NCBI RefSeq assembly: GCF_000302535.1
Contig: NC_018708.1
Coordinates: 2,294,001-2,358,000 of the forward strand
Source: Acidovorax sp. KKS102
GTDB taxonomy: Bacteria; Pseudomonadota; Gammaproteobacteria; Burkholderiales; Burkholderiaceae_C
Length of the DNA stretch: 64,000 bases
Direction of reading: 5' to 3'
Below are positions 18,957-27,611 of this stretch, piece after piece. The notes under the pieces are model-generated. The model saw nothing but the letters and a program-made list of their open reading frames with translations, did not search any database and was not told where the DNA came from. Position numbers and translations under genes: made by a program. Position 1 is the first letter of the stretch, and each line of letters starts with the position of its first letter.

Positions 18957-20129
18957 ATGAAAGCACTGCGCATCCACGCTGGCCCCCGCGCCCGCCAACA
19001 CCTCGAACAACAGGGCCTGCAGCCCGCTGATGTGGGGGTGATCCCGGCGGCGGCCGGTGGCCCCAAGGGGCTGATCCTGGGGCCGATGGACCGGTTCATT
19101 TTTGGGGAATGGCTACCGCGCTCTGACCAGCCGGTGCACCTGGTGGGTGCCTCCATCGGCGCCTGGCGCATGGCAACAGCCTGCCTGCAGCAGTCGGTGG
19201 CGGCGTTTGAACGGCTGGAACACGACTACATCCACCAGGACTACGAGTTGCCACCCGGCAAAAAGCGTCCCACGGCTGCCCATGTGAGCGAGCGGTTCGG
19301 CCAGAACCTGGAGGCCTTCTATGGCGGGCGGGTGCAGGAGGTGCTGAGCCACCCGCGCTACCGCCTGCACATCGTCACATCCCGGGGCCGCCATGTGCTG
19401 GGGCGCGAACATGCGCTGGGTACGCCCCTGGGGTATCTGGGGGCGTTCGTGACCAACACCGTGCACCGCAAGGCGATGGGGGCCTGGCTGGAGCGGGTGG
19501 TGTTTTCCTCGTCAGGCGCCGCCTTGCCTTTTGCCACGACCGATTACCGCACCCGGCAGGTGGGGTTGAGCGCAGACAACTTCATGCAAGCGCTGCAGGC
19601 CAGCTGCTCGATCCCGTTTGTCTTGCAGGCCGTACACAACATCCCGGGTGCGCCCCGGGGCGCCTACTGGGACGGTGGCATCACCGACTACCACCTGCAT
19701 CTTGCCTATGGGCTGCCGAACGGTGATGCTTCTGAATTGATAGCTGCTCAGGCAATGAGCACTAGCGCTTCCGGCGGAAAAGTCTTCAAAACCGCGTCCG
19801 AGCCGTTGCGTGCGGGTGCTGGCGGCATCGTGCTCTACCCCCACTTCCAACACCGCGTGGTGCCGGGCTGGCTGGACAAGGGGCTGAAGTGGCGCCACAA
19901 GGCCACGTCGGCGCTCGACAACATGGTGGTGCTGTCACCCGACCCGGACTGGGTGCGCCGATTGCCCAATGCCAAGCTGCCCGACCGCAACGACTTCACC
20001 CACTACGGCACGGACAGCCGTGCCCGGGCCCAGGCGTGGCTCGCGGCCACGCGCGCCAGCCAGCAGCTGGTGGATGAGTGGCGCGAGTGGCTGGAGCGGC
20101 CGGACATGGGCGCGGTGCAGCCGTTGTAG
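18957..20129 (+). CDS. Patatin-like phospholipase family protein
   Basis: A 390-residue protein with patatin marks: a glycine-rich oxyanion segment (AAAGGPKGLILG, ~32-43), the nucleophile elbow VGASIGAW (Ser ~66), and the catalytic aspartate in YWDGGITDYH (DGG). The DGG comes about 170 residues after the serine, which is within family range. It would be an acyl hydrolase of lipids. The segment about residues 260-279 (ELIAAQAMSTSASGGKVFKT) is encoded by a copy of the genome's interspersed repeat (19736-19791), so this surface loop is probably an insertion. No signal peptide is seen. Confidence 0.82.
   Translation: MKALRIHAGPRARQHLEQQGLQPADVGVIPAAAGGPKGLILGPMDRFIFGEWLPRSDQPVHLVGASIGAWRMATACLQQSVAAFERLEHDYIHQDYELPPGKKRPTAAHVSERFGQNLEAFYGGRVQEVLSHPRYRLHIVTSRGRHVLGREHALGTPLGYLGAFVTNTVHRKAMGAWLERVVFSSSGAALPFATTDYRTRQVGLSADNFMQALQASCSIPFVLQAVHNIPGAPRGAYWDGGITDYHLHLAYGLPNGDASELIAAQAMSTSASGGKVFKTASEPLRAGAGGIVLYPHFQHRVVPGWLDKGLKWRHKATSALDNMVVLSPDPDWVRRLPNAKLPDRNDFTHYGTDSRARAQAWLAATRASQQLVDEWREWLERPDMGAVQPL
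19736..19791 (+). repeat. Interspersed ~55-bp repeat, copy 3 (inside the patatin CDS)
   Basis: The order TTGATAGCTGCT, GGCAATGAGCACTAGCGCTT, then GGAAAAGTCTTCAAAA follows the same block pattern as the intergenic copies at 6069 and 27549. Here it is translated in frame, just after the catalytic DGG motif. Confidence 0.6.
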
Positions 20130-20190
20130 TGCGGCGGGGCCGCAGCGCCATCGTCGCCCGCTGGGACCGCTGCGTTGGCCGCAGGCTCTC

Positions 20191-20461
20191 AGAACCTGTT
20201 CAAAGTCTTTTTGGAGTTGCACAAGTACCCTGCCGGGATGGGATGCAAGGCGCGGTGCGCCGCCGATAGCCCGTGCTATCGGCAAGCGCCGCAACGCCGC
20301 AGGCCGCCCGGCAAGGCACTTGCCCGCAGGGTTGGAGTGAAATCGGGCGATTGGACGCCCCGGCTGCTTGCATGGGCATGAGCCCATGCGGCGCATCCGA
20401 AGCATCCATTCATCCCGATTGCACTCAAATGCAATCTCCAAAAAGACTTTGAACAGGTTCT
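20191..20461. repeat. 271-bp element bounded by perfect 25-bp inverted repeats
   Basis: Left end 20191-20215 (AGAACCTGTTCAAAG, then TCTTTTTGGA) is the exact reverse complement of 20437-20461. Immediately inside, both arms carry similar GTTGCA / GATTGCA and CGGGATG blocks. The centre is GC-rich with short palindromes (GATAGC-GCTATC, GCCGCCGG) and has no plausible gene. It fills the 331-bp gap between the patatin gene and the GGDEF-EAL gene; its last base is the first base of that gene's TAA stop. No target duplication is visible. The structure is MITE-like. Confidence 0.75.
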
Positions 20462-23283
20462 TAGGTCGAGGCAGACCGGCGCGCTGCCTCTTGCACCGCC
20501 CGTGCAGCATGGCGTGCAGCGTGGTCGCGGGCCCAGGGCAGCACATCGACCGCAGGCATGGGCTTGGCAATGCCGTACCCCTGCGCGCGTTCGCAGCCCA
20601 GCTCCAGCAGCTTGACGCAGTGCTCAGCGGTTTCGACCCCTTCGGCCACCACATGGCGGTGGAACGCAGCCGCCAGCGCCACGATGGCTTTGACGAGGGT
20701 GAGGTCGTCGCCGTCCTCCAGAATGCCGCGCACAAACGATTGGTCGATCTTGATGGTCTCGGCGGGCAGGCGCTTGAGGTACGACAGCGACGAAAAGCCG
20801 GTGCCAAAGTCGTCCAGCGCAAAACGCACGCCCAGGGCCTGGCAGCTTTGCATCATGCGGCGCATGTACTGCATGTCTTCCAGCGCGGCGGATTCCAGGA
20901 TCTCCAGCTCCAGTCGTGCGGGAGACACCTCGGGGCAGGTGTGCAGGATGTCCTTGAGCCGCTGCACAAAGTTGGGCCGGTGGAAGTGGGGCGCCGCGAT
21001 GTTGACGCTGACTTCCCAGCCCATGCCGGCATCGCTCCATACCCGCATCTGCGCCAGGGCCTGGCGCAGCACCCATTCGCCCAGTTCGACCTGCAGGTCC
21101 GTGTCCTCCACCAGCTGCAGCACGTGCTGCGGGCCCAGCAGTCCTTCCTGCGGGTGTTGCCAGCGCAGCAGGGCTTCCAGCCCGATGATCTCGCCGGTGC
21201 GCAGGTTGACCTTGGGCTGGTAGTGCAGCACCAGCTCCCCCGCGTGCAGTGCGCGGGCCACCCGGGTCTGGCGGGTGTGCTGGGTCTGCACGGCGTGGTC
21301 GTGCTGTACATCGAACACGTGCAGCTGGTTGCGCCCGAAGCTCTTGGCCTGGCACATGGCCTGGTCGGCGTGGCGCAGGAGGGTGTCGGGGTTGGCGTCG
21401 TCTTGGGGAAACACGGCCACGCCAATGCTGACGGTGATGTTCACCAGGCGGTCGTCAATCGCATAGGGCGCGGCCAGTTGTTGCATCAGCACGGCCAGGC
21501 GCGCCTCGATGGCGGGCACATCGGGCTGTTCGCCCAGCAGCAGCACAAACTCGTCGCCGCCCATGCGGGCCACGGCTTCTTGGGGTGTGATGAAGGCGCC
21601 CAGGCGCCGGGCCACTTCCTTGAGCAGGCGGTCGCCCACGCGCTGGCCAAAGGTGTCGTTCACCGCCTGGAAGTGGTCCAGGTCCAGCATGCACACTGCC
21701 AGCAGCAGCTGATGGTTGCGAGCCACAAACAGGGCGTGCGTGAGCTTTTCGGCCAGCGCTGCGCGGTTGTACAGGCCGGTGAGCGCATCGTGGCGGGCGT
21801 GCCAGGAGATCTGATGGCGCAGGTTGCGTGTTTCGGTCACGTCGCGGAACACCAGCACGCAGCCTGTGGCGTGGCCGCTGCCCTCGCGGATGGCGGCGGC
21901 CGTGTACTCGATGGCGTAGCGCTCGCCCGAGCGGTGGATCAGTACCTCGTAGGTGGCCTGCTGCAGCCCGCCGGGCTGCGTGTCGCGTTCGGCGGCCGCG
22001 CTGGCGGTGCGGCTGGCGGGCTCTTCGTACAGGCGAAACACGTCGTCCAGCTGCCGGCCCAGCGCCTGGTCGGCGGTAAAGCCGGTCATGAGTTGCGCGG
22101 CCTCGTTGATGGTCTCGATGCGCCCACCCAGGTCGGTGGTGATGACGCCGTCGCCGATGGAGGCGAGGGTGACCTCGGCACGCTCCTTTTCGGCGCGCAG
22201 GGCCTCCTGGGCGCGTTTGCGTTCTGTCACGTCCACCAGCGTACCGATGGTGCCAGCCAGCTCGCCGTTGGTGCTGGTGAAGGGCGCTTCGTAGTAGGCC
22301 ATGTCCAGCGGGGGCTGGTGGGGCGGGCGGATGCGGATTTCGTTGTCGTGCGCACTGGCGATGTGGGCCGACCGTTCCGGGGCCAGTTCGGCAGGCAGGC
22401 TGGCGCCTGCGGCGCCGTCAGCACCTGGCTGTGACTGGAACAGGCGCTGCCATGCGCGGTTGGCGTCCAGGTAGGTGCCGTCGGCATGGCGCACAAACAC
22501 GGGCAGGGGCAGGGCATCGATCAACTGGCGGGTGAAGTGCAGTTGCTCGCTTTGCTGGCGCTGCGTTTCATGCAATGACAGCACCAGGGACTGCACCTTG
22601 CCCGCCATGTCGTTGAAGGTCTCGGCCATGGCGCGGGACTCCAGCGTGCCGGTGACCTCCATGCGAGTGCTCAGATAGCCCTGGCGAAACGCATCGGTGG
22701 CCTGGGCCAGGCGCTGCAGCATGCGGGCATTGGCGCGCAGCAATAGCGTCAGCAAAAAGAAGATGGTGAAGATGTTGAGTGCCGAGATGCGCGCCTGCAC
22801 CAGCACCGTGGCCCACACCTGGTCTGTCAGGGGCTGCGGATGGGCCGTCACTGTCAGTCGGCCCAATGTGCCATCTGCCAGCGCCAGGCCAGACTGCTGC
22901 ACCGGGGCAGAGAGGTCCAGCCAATCGGTAAACCATTTGGGAGCGACGGCGGGGTAGGGAAAGGCGGTGACCTCGATGGCGGGCTGGTCGGCGGCCTGCC
23001 ACTTGATGGACGCCACCGCCGGCGCGGCCTGCGCCAGCCCCTCGGTCAGGATGCGGGTGACAGTGTCGGCATCGGGCGCGGGCTCGGCGGCCAGGCGCAG
23101 CTGCAATGGGTCGCTGGCGCGCCGCAGTTCGGTGGAGCCTTGCTGCAGGGCTTCGTCAGTTTCTGCAGCCAGCAGGTAGTGGTAGCGCACCCCCGTGACC
23201 AGCAGGATGATCGCCACGATGGACACATACAGCCGGGGGTAGGTGCCCCGCAGAAGCCAGGTGGTGAGATTTCCAGTGCGCAT
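20461..23283 (-). CDS. Membrane-bound PAS-GGDEF-EAL c-di-GMP signalling protein
   Basis: A 940-residue protein. A membrane helix near the N-terminus (LYVSIVAIILLVTGVRYHYLL) and another at about residue 170 (IFTIFFLLTLLL) enclose a periplasmic sensor. They are followed by a HAMP-like helix pair, two PAS domains, GGDEF (MGGDEFVLLL, intact) and EAL at about residues 690-935. The EAL domain keeps GLEALLRW, DDFGTGFSSLSYL and AEGVETAE, so phosphodiesterase activity is plausible. No RxxD inhibitory site precedes GGDEF. The start at 23283 is supported by GGAGGA nine nt upstream. It likely adjusts c-di-GMP in response to a periplasmic or redox signal; the signal is unknown. Confidence 0.93.
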   Translation of the reverse strand: MRTGNLTTWLLRGTYPRLYVSIVAIILLVTGVRYHYLLAAETDEALQQGSTELRRASDPLQLRLAAEPAPDADTVTRILTEGLAQAAPAVASIKWQAADQPAIEVTAFPYPAVAPKWFTDWLDLSAPVQQSGLALADGTLGRLTVTAHPQPLTDQVWATVLVQARISALNIFTIFFLLTLLLRANARMLQRLAQATDAFRQGYLSTRMEVTGTLESRAMAETFNDMAGKVQSLVLSLHETQRQQSEQLHFTRQLIDALPLPVFVRHADGTYLDANRAWQRLFQSQPGADGAAGASLPAELAPERSAHIASAHDNEIRIRPPHQPPLDMAYYEAPFTSTNGELAGTIGTLVDVTERKRAQEALRAEKERAEVTLASIGDGVITTDLGGRIETINEAAQLMTGFTADQALGRQLDDVFRLYEEPASRTASAAAERDTQPGGLQQATYEVLIHRSGERYAIEYTAAAIREGSGHATGCVLVFRDVTETRNLRHQISWHARHDALTGLYNRAALAEKLTHALFVARNHQLLLAVCMLDLDHFQAVNDTFGQRVGDRLLKEVARRLGAFITPQEAVARMGGDEFVLLLGEQPDVPAIEARLAVLMQQLAAPYAIDDRLVNITVSIGVAVFPQDDANPDTLLRHADQAMCQAKSFGRNQLHVFDVQHDHAVQTQHTRQTRVARALHAGELVLHYQPKVNLRTGEIIGLEALLRWQHPQEGLLGPQHVLQLVEDTDLQVELGEWVLRQALAQMRVWSDAGMGWEVSVNIAAPHFHRPNFVQRLKDILHTCPEVSPARLELEILESAALEDMQYMRRMMQSCQALGVRFALDDFGTGFSSLSYLKRLPAETIKIDQSFVRGILEDGDDLTLVKAIVALAAAFHRHVVAEGVETAEHCVKLLELGCERAQGYGIAKPMPAVDVLPWARDHAARHAARAVQEAARRSAST

Positions 23284-23551
23284 CGACGGTGGTCCTCCCC
23301 ACAACCCCTGTGGTAATGAATGGTTAATTAATTGTTGACAGCGGCGAGTCTATCTTGTGAGAAGTTGTGAGCGCGGTTTTGCGCAGCACCACCGGCGGGG
23401 TGTTGCTGATGTGTGACGTTTTGTAAAACTGCGGAGCTACCGGCGCGCGCAAGGTGCTCCTGACAAGGGCACTGGCACGCGCTGGTTTCCCGCGCCCTGG
23501 GCTGCCGCGCTCGGGTGCGCGGCGTTTGCCCCAAGGGCGACGCGGCTGGGT

Positions 23552-24688
23552 TCAGAGCGACTGCGCCAGCATGTCCCGGTATTCCTCGGGCGTGGCGATA
23601 CGCGGGTTGGTCTTGTGGCAGTGGTCGGCCATCGCACCCTTGATGATGTCGTCGAACATCGCCTCGTTCACGCCCATGGCGGCCAGGCCCGTGGGCAGGC
23701 CTAGGCGGGCGTTCATGTCGCGGATGGCTTCGGGGATGTCGCCCGCAGACTGGAGGCCCATGGCGTGGGCCATGCGCTCCAGGCGCTTTTCCTTCTGCAC
23801 CGATTCGGCCTGCGCGTTGAAGCGCACCACGGCGGGCAAAAACATGGCATTGAGCGTGCCATGGTGCAGGCGCGGGTTTACGCCGCCCAGGCTGTGGCTG
23901 AGCGAGTGCACGGCGCCCAGGCCCTTCTGGAAGGCCATTGCGCCCTGCATGCTGGCGCTCATCATGTGCAGGCGTGCATCGCGGTCGCTGCCGTTTTTGG
24001 TGGCCTGTTCGATGTTCGCCCAGCCGCGTGTGAGGCCGTCCAGCGCAATGCCGTCGGCGGGTGGGTTGAACGCGGCGGACATGAAGGTCTCCATGCAGTG
24101 CGCAATTGCGTCCATGCCCGTGGCAGCCGTGAGCATGGGGGGCAGGCCGAGGGTGAGTTCCGGGTCGCAGATGGCGGTCTTGGGCACTAGGTTCCACGAG
24201 TGAAAGCCGAGCTTGCGGTGGTCGTCCACGATGATGATGGCGCCGCGCGCCACCTCGCTGCCCGTGCCGCTGGTGGTGGGCACAGCGATCAGCGGCGCGG
24301 CGCGGTCGGTGATGCGCGGCGAGCCGCCCTCGATGGTGGCGTAGTGGGTGAGGGGGCCTTCGTGCGTGGCGGCAATCGCGATGCCCTTGGCACAGTCGAT
24401 GGCCGAGCCGCCACCCACGGCAATCAGGCCGTCGCAGCCCTGGGCCTTGTACATGTCCACGGCAGCGCGCACGGCGGCTTCGGTGGGGTTGGACGGGGTC
24501 TGGTCAAACACGGCCACCGCCATGCCGGGCAGCGCATCCAGCGCCTTTTGCAGCACGCCTGCGGCCTTCACGCCGGGGTCCGTCACGATCAACGGGCGGG
24601 TGATGCCCACGCGCTCGCATTCCTGCTTGAGCAGTTGGACAGCGCCGAATTCAAACTGGATCTGGGTGACGTAGTAGATGAAAGCCAT
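23552..24688 (-). CDS. Iron-containing alcohol dehydrogenase
   Basis: A 378-residue group III alcohol dehydrogenase. The NAD site shows AVGGGSAIDCAKGIAI and VPTTSGTGSEV, and metal ligands are in CDPELTLGLPPMLTAATGMDAIAHCME, HSLSHSLGG and PRLHHGTLNAMFLP. It would interconvert a short-chain alcohol and aldehyde with NAD(H) in the cytoplasm. The start at 24688 gives the usual family N-terminus (MAFIYYVTQIQFEFGA). It is divergent from the hydratase-like gene at 24785 across 96 bp, so the two could share regulation. Confidence 0.93.
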   Translation of the reverse strand: MAFIYYVTQIQFEFGAVQLLKQECERVGITRPLIVTDPGVKAAGVLQKALDALPGMAVAVFDQTPSNPTEAAVRAAVDMYKAQGCDGLIAVGGGSAIDCAKGIAIAATHEGPLTHYATIEGGSPRITDRAAPLIAVPTTSGTGSEVARGAIIIVDDHRKLGFHSWNLVPKTAICDPELTLGLPPMLTAATGMDAIAHCMETFMSAAFNPPADGIALDGLTRGWANIEQATKNGSDRDARLHMMSASMQGAMAFQKGLGAVHSLSHSLGGVNPRLHHGTLNAMFLPAVVRFNAQAESVQKEKRLERMAHAMGLQSAGDIPEAIRDMNARLGLPTGLAAMGVNEAMFDDIIKGAMADHCHKTNPRIATPEEYRDMLAQSL

Positions 24689-24784
24689 GGTGCAACAGAA
24701 TGTGTGAATGGGAGTGCCAGCGATTACGATAGCTCGCCAGCCTTTGAAAAAGTTCTGAGACCACTTTACAAGGAGGAGACACGT

Positions 24785-25654
24785 GTGAAAACGAAGCAAA
24801 CCCTGATGGCGGCCCTGGTAGCCGTCGCATCTGTGACAAGCGCCCAGGCCCAGTGCCTGACCGACGCACAGGCCGCCGACCTGGTGGCCAACTATGTCGC
24901 CAAGACCCCCGCCGCCAACCCCGACAACCTGACGGACGCCGATGGCGCCTGCACACGAGGCAAGGTCAACGCCTTGCTGGCTCAGCGCATGGGCAAGGTG
25001 ATTGGCTACAAGGCCGGCCTGACCAACCCCGCCGTGCAAAAGCGCTTCAACACCGACAAGCCCGTGTGGGGCAAGCTCTACGAGGGCATGGTGCTGCCCA
25101 GTGGCGCCACGGTGGATGCGGCCTTCGGTGCCCGCCCCCTGTACGAGGCCGACATGCTGGTGCGTGTGAAAAGCGCCGCCATCAACCAGGCCAAAACCCC
25201 CATGGACGTGCTGGACGCCGTGGACCAGATCATCCCCTTCATCGAGTTGCCCGACCTGATGGTGCAGGCGCCGCCCAAGCTCAACGGCGCAGGCGTGACG
25301 GCCATCAACGTGGGTGCGCGCCTGGGTGTGGCGGGTGCCCCGATTGCCGTGCCGGCGTACCGGGGCGAGCGCTTTGCCATGCTCAAGGCCCTGACCGACA
25401 TGAACGTGTCGCTGACCGATGGCGCGGGCGCGCGCCTGGGTGGTGGCAAGGGCAGCGACATCCTGGACCACCCGCTGAATGCGGTGGTGTGGCTGGCCGG
25501 TGCGCTGGCGCAGGAGGGCCTGGCCATGCAGCCGGGCGACCTGATCAGCCTAGGCTCGTTCTCCGCATTGCTGCCGCCCAAGGCCGGCTTGTCGGTGACG
25601 GCCACCTATGACGGCCTGCCCGGCGCTGCACCCGTGAGACTGAGCTTCAAGTAA
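24785..25654 (+). CDS. Fumarylacetoacetate-hydrolase/2-oxopent-4-enoate hydratase-family protein with signal peptide
   Basis: A 289-residue protein starting at GTG 24785, with a strong AAGGAGG eight nt upstream. The N-terminus is a clear Sec signal peptide (KTKQTLMAALVAVASVTSAQA). The mature part fits the MhpD/FAH-like hydratase fold: GKVIGYKAGLTNPAVQKRF, LYEADMLVRVKS, FIELPDL and a C-terminal LISLGSFSALLPPKAG. Members of this superfamily are normally cytoplasmic enzymes of meta-cleavage pathways. An exported version is unusual, and its periplasmic substrate is unknown. A terminator follows at 25667. Confidence 0.83.
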   Translation: MKTKQTLMAALVAVASVTSAQAQCLTDAQAADLVANYVAKTPAANPDNLTDADGACTRGKVNALLAQRMGKVIGYKAGLTNPAVQKRFNTDKPVWGKLYEGMVLPSGATVDAAFGARPLYEADMLVRVKSAAINQAKTPMDVLDAVDQIIPFIELPDLMVQAPPKLNGAGVTAINVGARLGVAGAPIAVPAYRGERFAMLKALTDMNVSLTDGAGARLGGGKGSDILDHPLNAVVWLAGALAQEGLAMQPGDLISLGSFSALLPPKAGLSVTATYDGLPGAAPVRLSFK

Positions 25655-25666
25655 CCCACCCCTCAG

Positions 25667-25699
25667 CGGCCCGCCGCCGCGCGGGCCGTTGTTTTTTTT
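25667..25699 (+). terminator. Rho-independent terminator
   Basis: An 8-bp GC stem (CGGCCCGC with GCGGGCCG) and a 6-nt loop, followed by a T-rich tail. It follows the hydratase-like gene by 12 nt and lies just before the HSL hydrolase start. Confidence 0.8.
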
Positions 25700-25715
25700 G
25701 CCGAGACCCCGACCG

Positions 25716-26678
25716 TTGACCGACCTGCACATCCACCACACCCGCCTGACCCCGCAGATGCGCAGCGTGCTTGAACGCATGGCCCGCGCCGGGCACCCAC
25801 CGCTGCACACGCGCACGCCGCAAGAGGCACGCATCGCCTACCAGGCAGGCGCCGACGTGCTGGAAGTCCCCAAAGCCGCGCTGGCGCAGGTGGAAGACCT
25901 GCAGATCCCCACCCGCGACGGTGCACAGCTGCCCGCACGGCTGTACGCGCCCAGTACGGACAAGGGCCTGCCCGTGCTGCTGTACACGCACGGCGGCGGC
26001 TTCACCATCGGCAACATTGCCACGCACGACATCCTGTGCCGCGAGCTGGCGCGTCTGGCCGGTTGTATGGTGGTCTCGCTGGACTACCGGCTGGCGCCGG
26101 AGCACCGCTTTCCCACGGCCAGCAACGATGCGTGGGATGCCTTGCAATGGCTCGCTGCCAACGCCGAGCGCCTGGGCGCTGACCCTCAACGCCTGGCCGT
26201 GGGTGGTGACAGCGCAGGCGGCACGCTGGCTGCCGTCAACGCCATCCTGGCGCGCGATGCAGGCCTGCCTCTGGCGCTGCAGCTGCTGATCTACCCCGGC
26301 TGCGCCGCGCACCAAGACACGCCTTCGCACGCCACCTTTGCGCGCGGCCTCGTGCTGGAGGAGCCTGCCATCAGCTGGTTCTTTGGCCACTACGTGACCA
26401 CGCGCGAGGAGCGCGAAGACTGGCGTTTTGCCCCGCTGCTGGCGCCGGATGTGGAAGGCGTTGCGCCAGCCTGGATCGGCCTGGCCGAATGCGACCCGCT
26501 GGTGGACGAAGGCGTGGACTACGCCGACAAGCTGCGCCTGGCGGGTGTGCCGGTGGACCTGGACATCTATCGGGGCGTGACCCACGAATTCATCAAGATG
26601 GGCCGCGCCATCCCCGAGGCGCGCAAGGCCCATGCCGACGCGGCCCGTGCGCTGCGCCTGGCTTTTCACCTGGAGTAA
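25716..26678 (+). CDS. Alpha/beta hydrolase, hormone-sensitive-lipase family
   Basis: About 320 residues. The HSL signature HGGGF (oxyanion hole) is followed by SLDYRLAPEHRFP, the nucleophile GDSAGG, an aspartate in LAECDPLVDEG and the histidine in VTHEFIKMG, so the triad is complete. It would hydrolyse short-chain esters. The start is uncertain: TTG 25716 gives MTDLHIHHTRL and sits just after the terminator, while an ATG at 25758 would give MRSVLERMARAG. The next gene starts 8 nt after the stop, so the two are co-transcribed. Confidence 0.88.
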   Translation: MTDLHIHHTRLTPQMRSVLERMARAGHPPLHTRTPQEARIAYQAGADVLEVPKAALAQVEDLQIPTRDGAQLPARLYAPSTDKGLPVLLYTHGGGFTIGNIATHDILCRELARLAGCMVVSLDYRLAPEHRFPTASNDAWDALQWLAANAERLGADPQRLAVGGDSAGGTLAAVNAILARDAGLPLALQLLIYPGCAAHQDTPSHATFARGLVLEEPAISWFFGHYVTTREEREDWRFAPLLAPDVEGVAPAWIGLAECDPLVDEGVDYADKLRLAGVPVDLDIYRGVTHEFIKMGRAIPEARKAHADAARALRLAFHLE

Positions 26679-26686
26679 ACCAACCC

Positions 26687-27544
26687 ATGCAACGCAGTGA
26701 TTTCCGTTGTTTCCACCGCCTGCGCGTGCGCTGGGCCGAGGTGGACATGCAAAAGATCGTGTTCAACGCGCACTACCTCATGTATGTCGATACCGCCATG
26801 TCCGAGTACTGGCGCGCGCTGGCGCTGCCGTACGAGGCGAGCATGCTGGCGCTGGGCGGCGAGATGTATGTGAAGAAGGCCACGGTGGAGTACCACGCTT
26901 CGGCGCGGCTGGATGACACGCTGGATGTGGGCCTGAAGTGCGCGCGCATTGGCAATTCGTCGTGCCTGTTCACGGCGGGCATTTTCTGTGGCGACCGGCT
27001 GCTGATCTCGGCCGAACTGGTCTATGTGTTTGCCGACCCGGCCACGCAGACATCTCGCCCCGTGCCGCCCGCATTGCGCGCGATCTTTGAAGGCTTTGAA
27101 GCGGGCGCCGAGATGGCCGAGGTGCGCACGGGCGACTGGAACACTCTGGGTCGCGATGCCGGCCGCGTGCGCACCGATGTGTTTGTGCACGAGCAGGGCA
27201 TCCCGGCCGAGGTCGAGGCCGATAGGCATGACATCTCGGCGCGCCACGCTGTGCTGTACAACCGGCTGGGCATGCCCGTCGCTGCGGGCCGCCTGCTGCA
27301 GCACGCGCCCGGCGTGGGCCGCATCGGCCGCATGGCGGTGGACCGGTCGGTCCGCGGCGCGCAGTGGGGTCGCCAATTGCTGGATGCGCTGGTGGACGCG
27401 GCGCGTGCCCGGGGCGATGCCGAAGTGCAATTGCACGCCCAGCGCAGCGCCGAGGGCTTTTACCGCCGGGCGGGGTTCGCGGTGGTGGGCGAGCCGTACG
27501 AAGAGGCGGGCATTGCGCACATTGCCATGGCCCGCAAGCTCTGA
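26687..27544 (+). CDS. Thioesterase (4HBT)-GNAT acetyltransferase fusion
   Basis: A 285-residue protein with two domains. Residues 1-~135 are a hotdog thioesterase of YbgC type (RVRWAEVDMQKIVFNAHYLMYVD, with the catalytic aspartate). Residues ~145-285 are an ElaA-like GNAT domain (RTDVFVHEQGIPAEVE, AAGRLLQ, GRIGRMAVDRSVRG, AEGFYRRAGFAVVG). A single uninterrupted frame joins them. It follows the HSL-family hydrolase by 8 nt. The fusion suggests an acyl-CoA hydrolysing activity combined with acyl transfer to an amine, but the substrate is not known. Confidence 0.88.
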   Translation: MQRSDFRCFHRLRVRWAEVDMQKIVFNAHYLMYVDTAMSEYWRALALPYEASMLALGGEMYVKKATVEYHASARLDDTLDVGLKCARIGNSSCLFTAGIFCGDRLLISAELVYVFADPATQTSRPVPPALRAIFEGFEAGAEMAEVRTGDWNTLGRDAGRVRTDVFVHEQGIPAEVEADRHDISARHAVLYNRLGMPVAAGRLLQHAPGVGRIGRMAVDRSVRGAQWGRQLLDALVDAARARGDAEVQLHAQRSAEGFYRRAGFAVVGEPYEEAGIAHIAMARKL

Positions 27545-27548
27545 TGGT

Positions 27549-27611
27549 TTGCTATTGAAAAGAGAGCTGCTCGGGCATGTTCGACTAGCGCATTCGCCCG
27601 ATTTGGCTCAG
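27549..27611 (+). repeat. Interspersed ~55-bp repeat, copy 4
   Basis: The order TTGCTATTGAAA, GAGAGCTGCTCGGGCATG, GACTAGCGCATTCG, CCCGATTTGGCTCAGA parallels copy 2. It fills the gap between the convergent thioesterase-GNAT and ygfZ genes, and its end reaches the ygfZ stop codon. Confidence 0.6.

Noticed and set aside
20368..22434. Long open frame antisense to the GGDEF-EAL gene
   Set aside because: Shadow of the real gene; it also starts inside the 271-bp repeat element.
24200..24784. In-frame upstream extension of the hydratase-like gene
   Set aside because: It runs antisense through the alcohol dehydrogenase gene. The GTG at 24785 has a strong ribosome site and starts a signal peptide.
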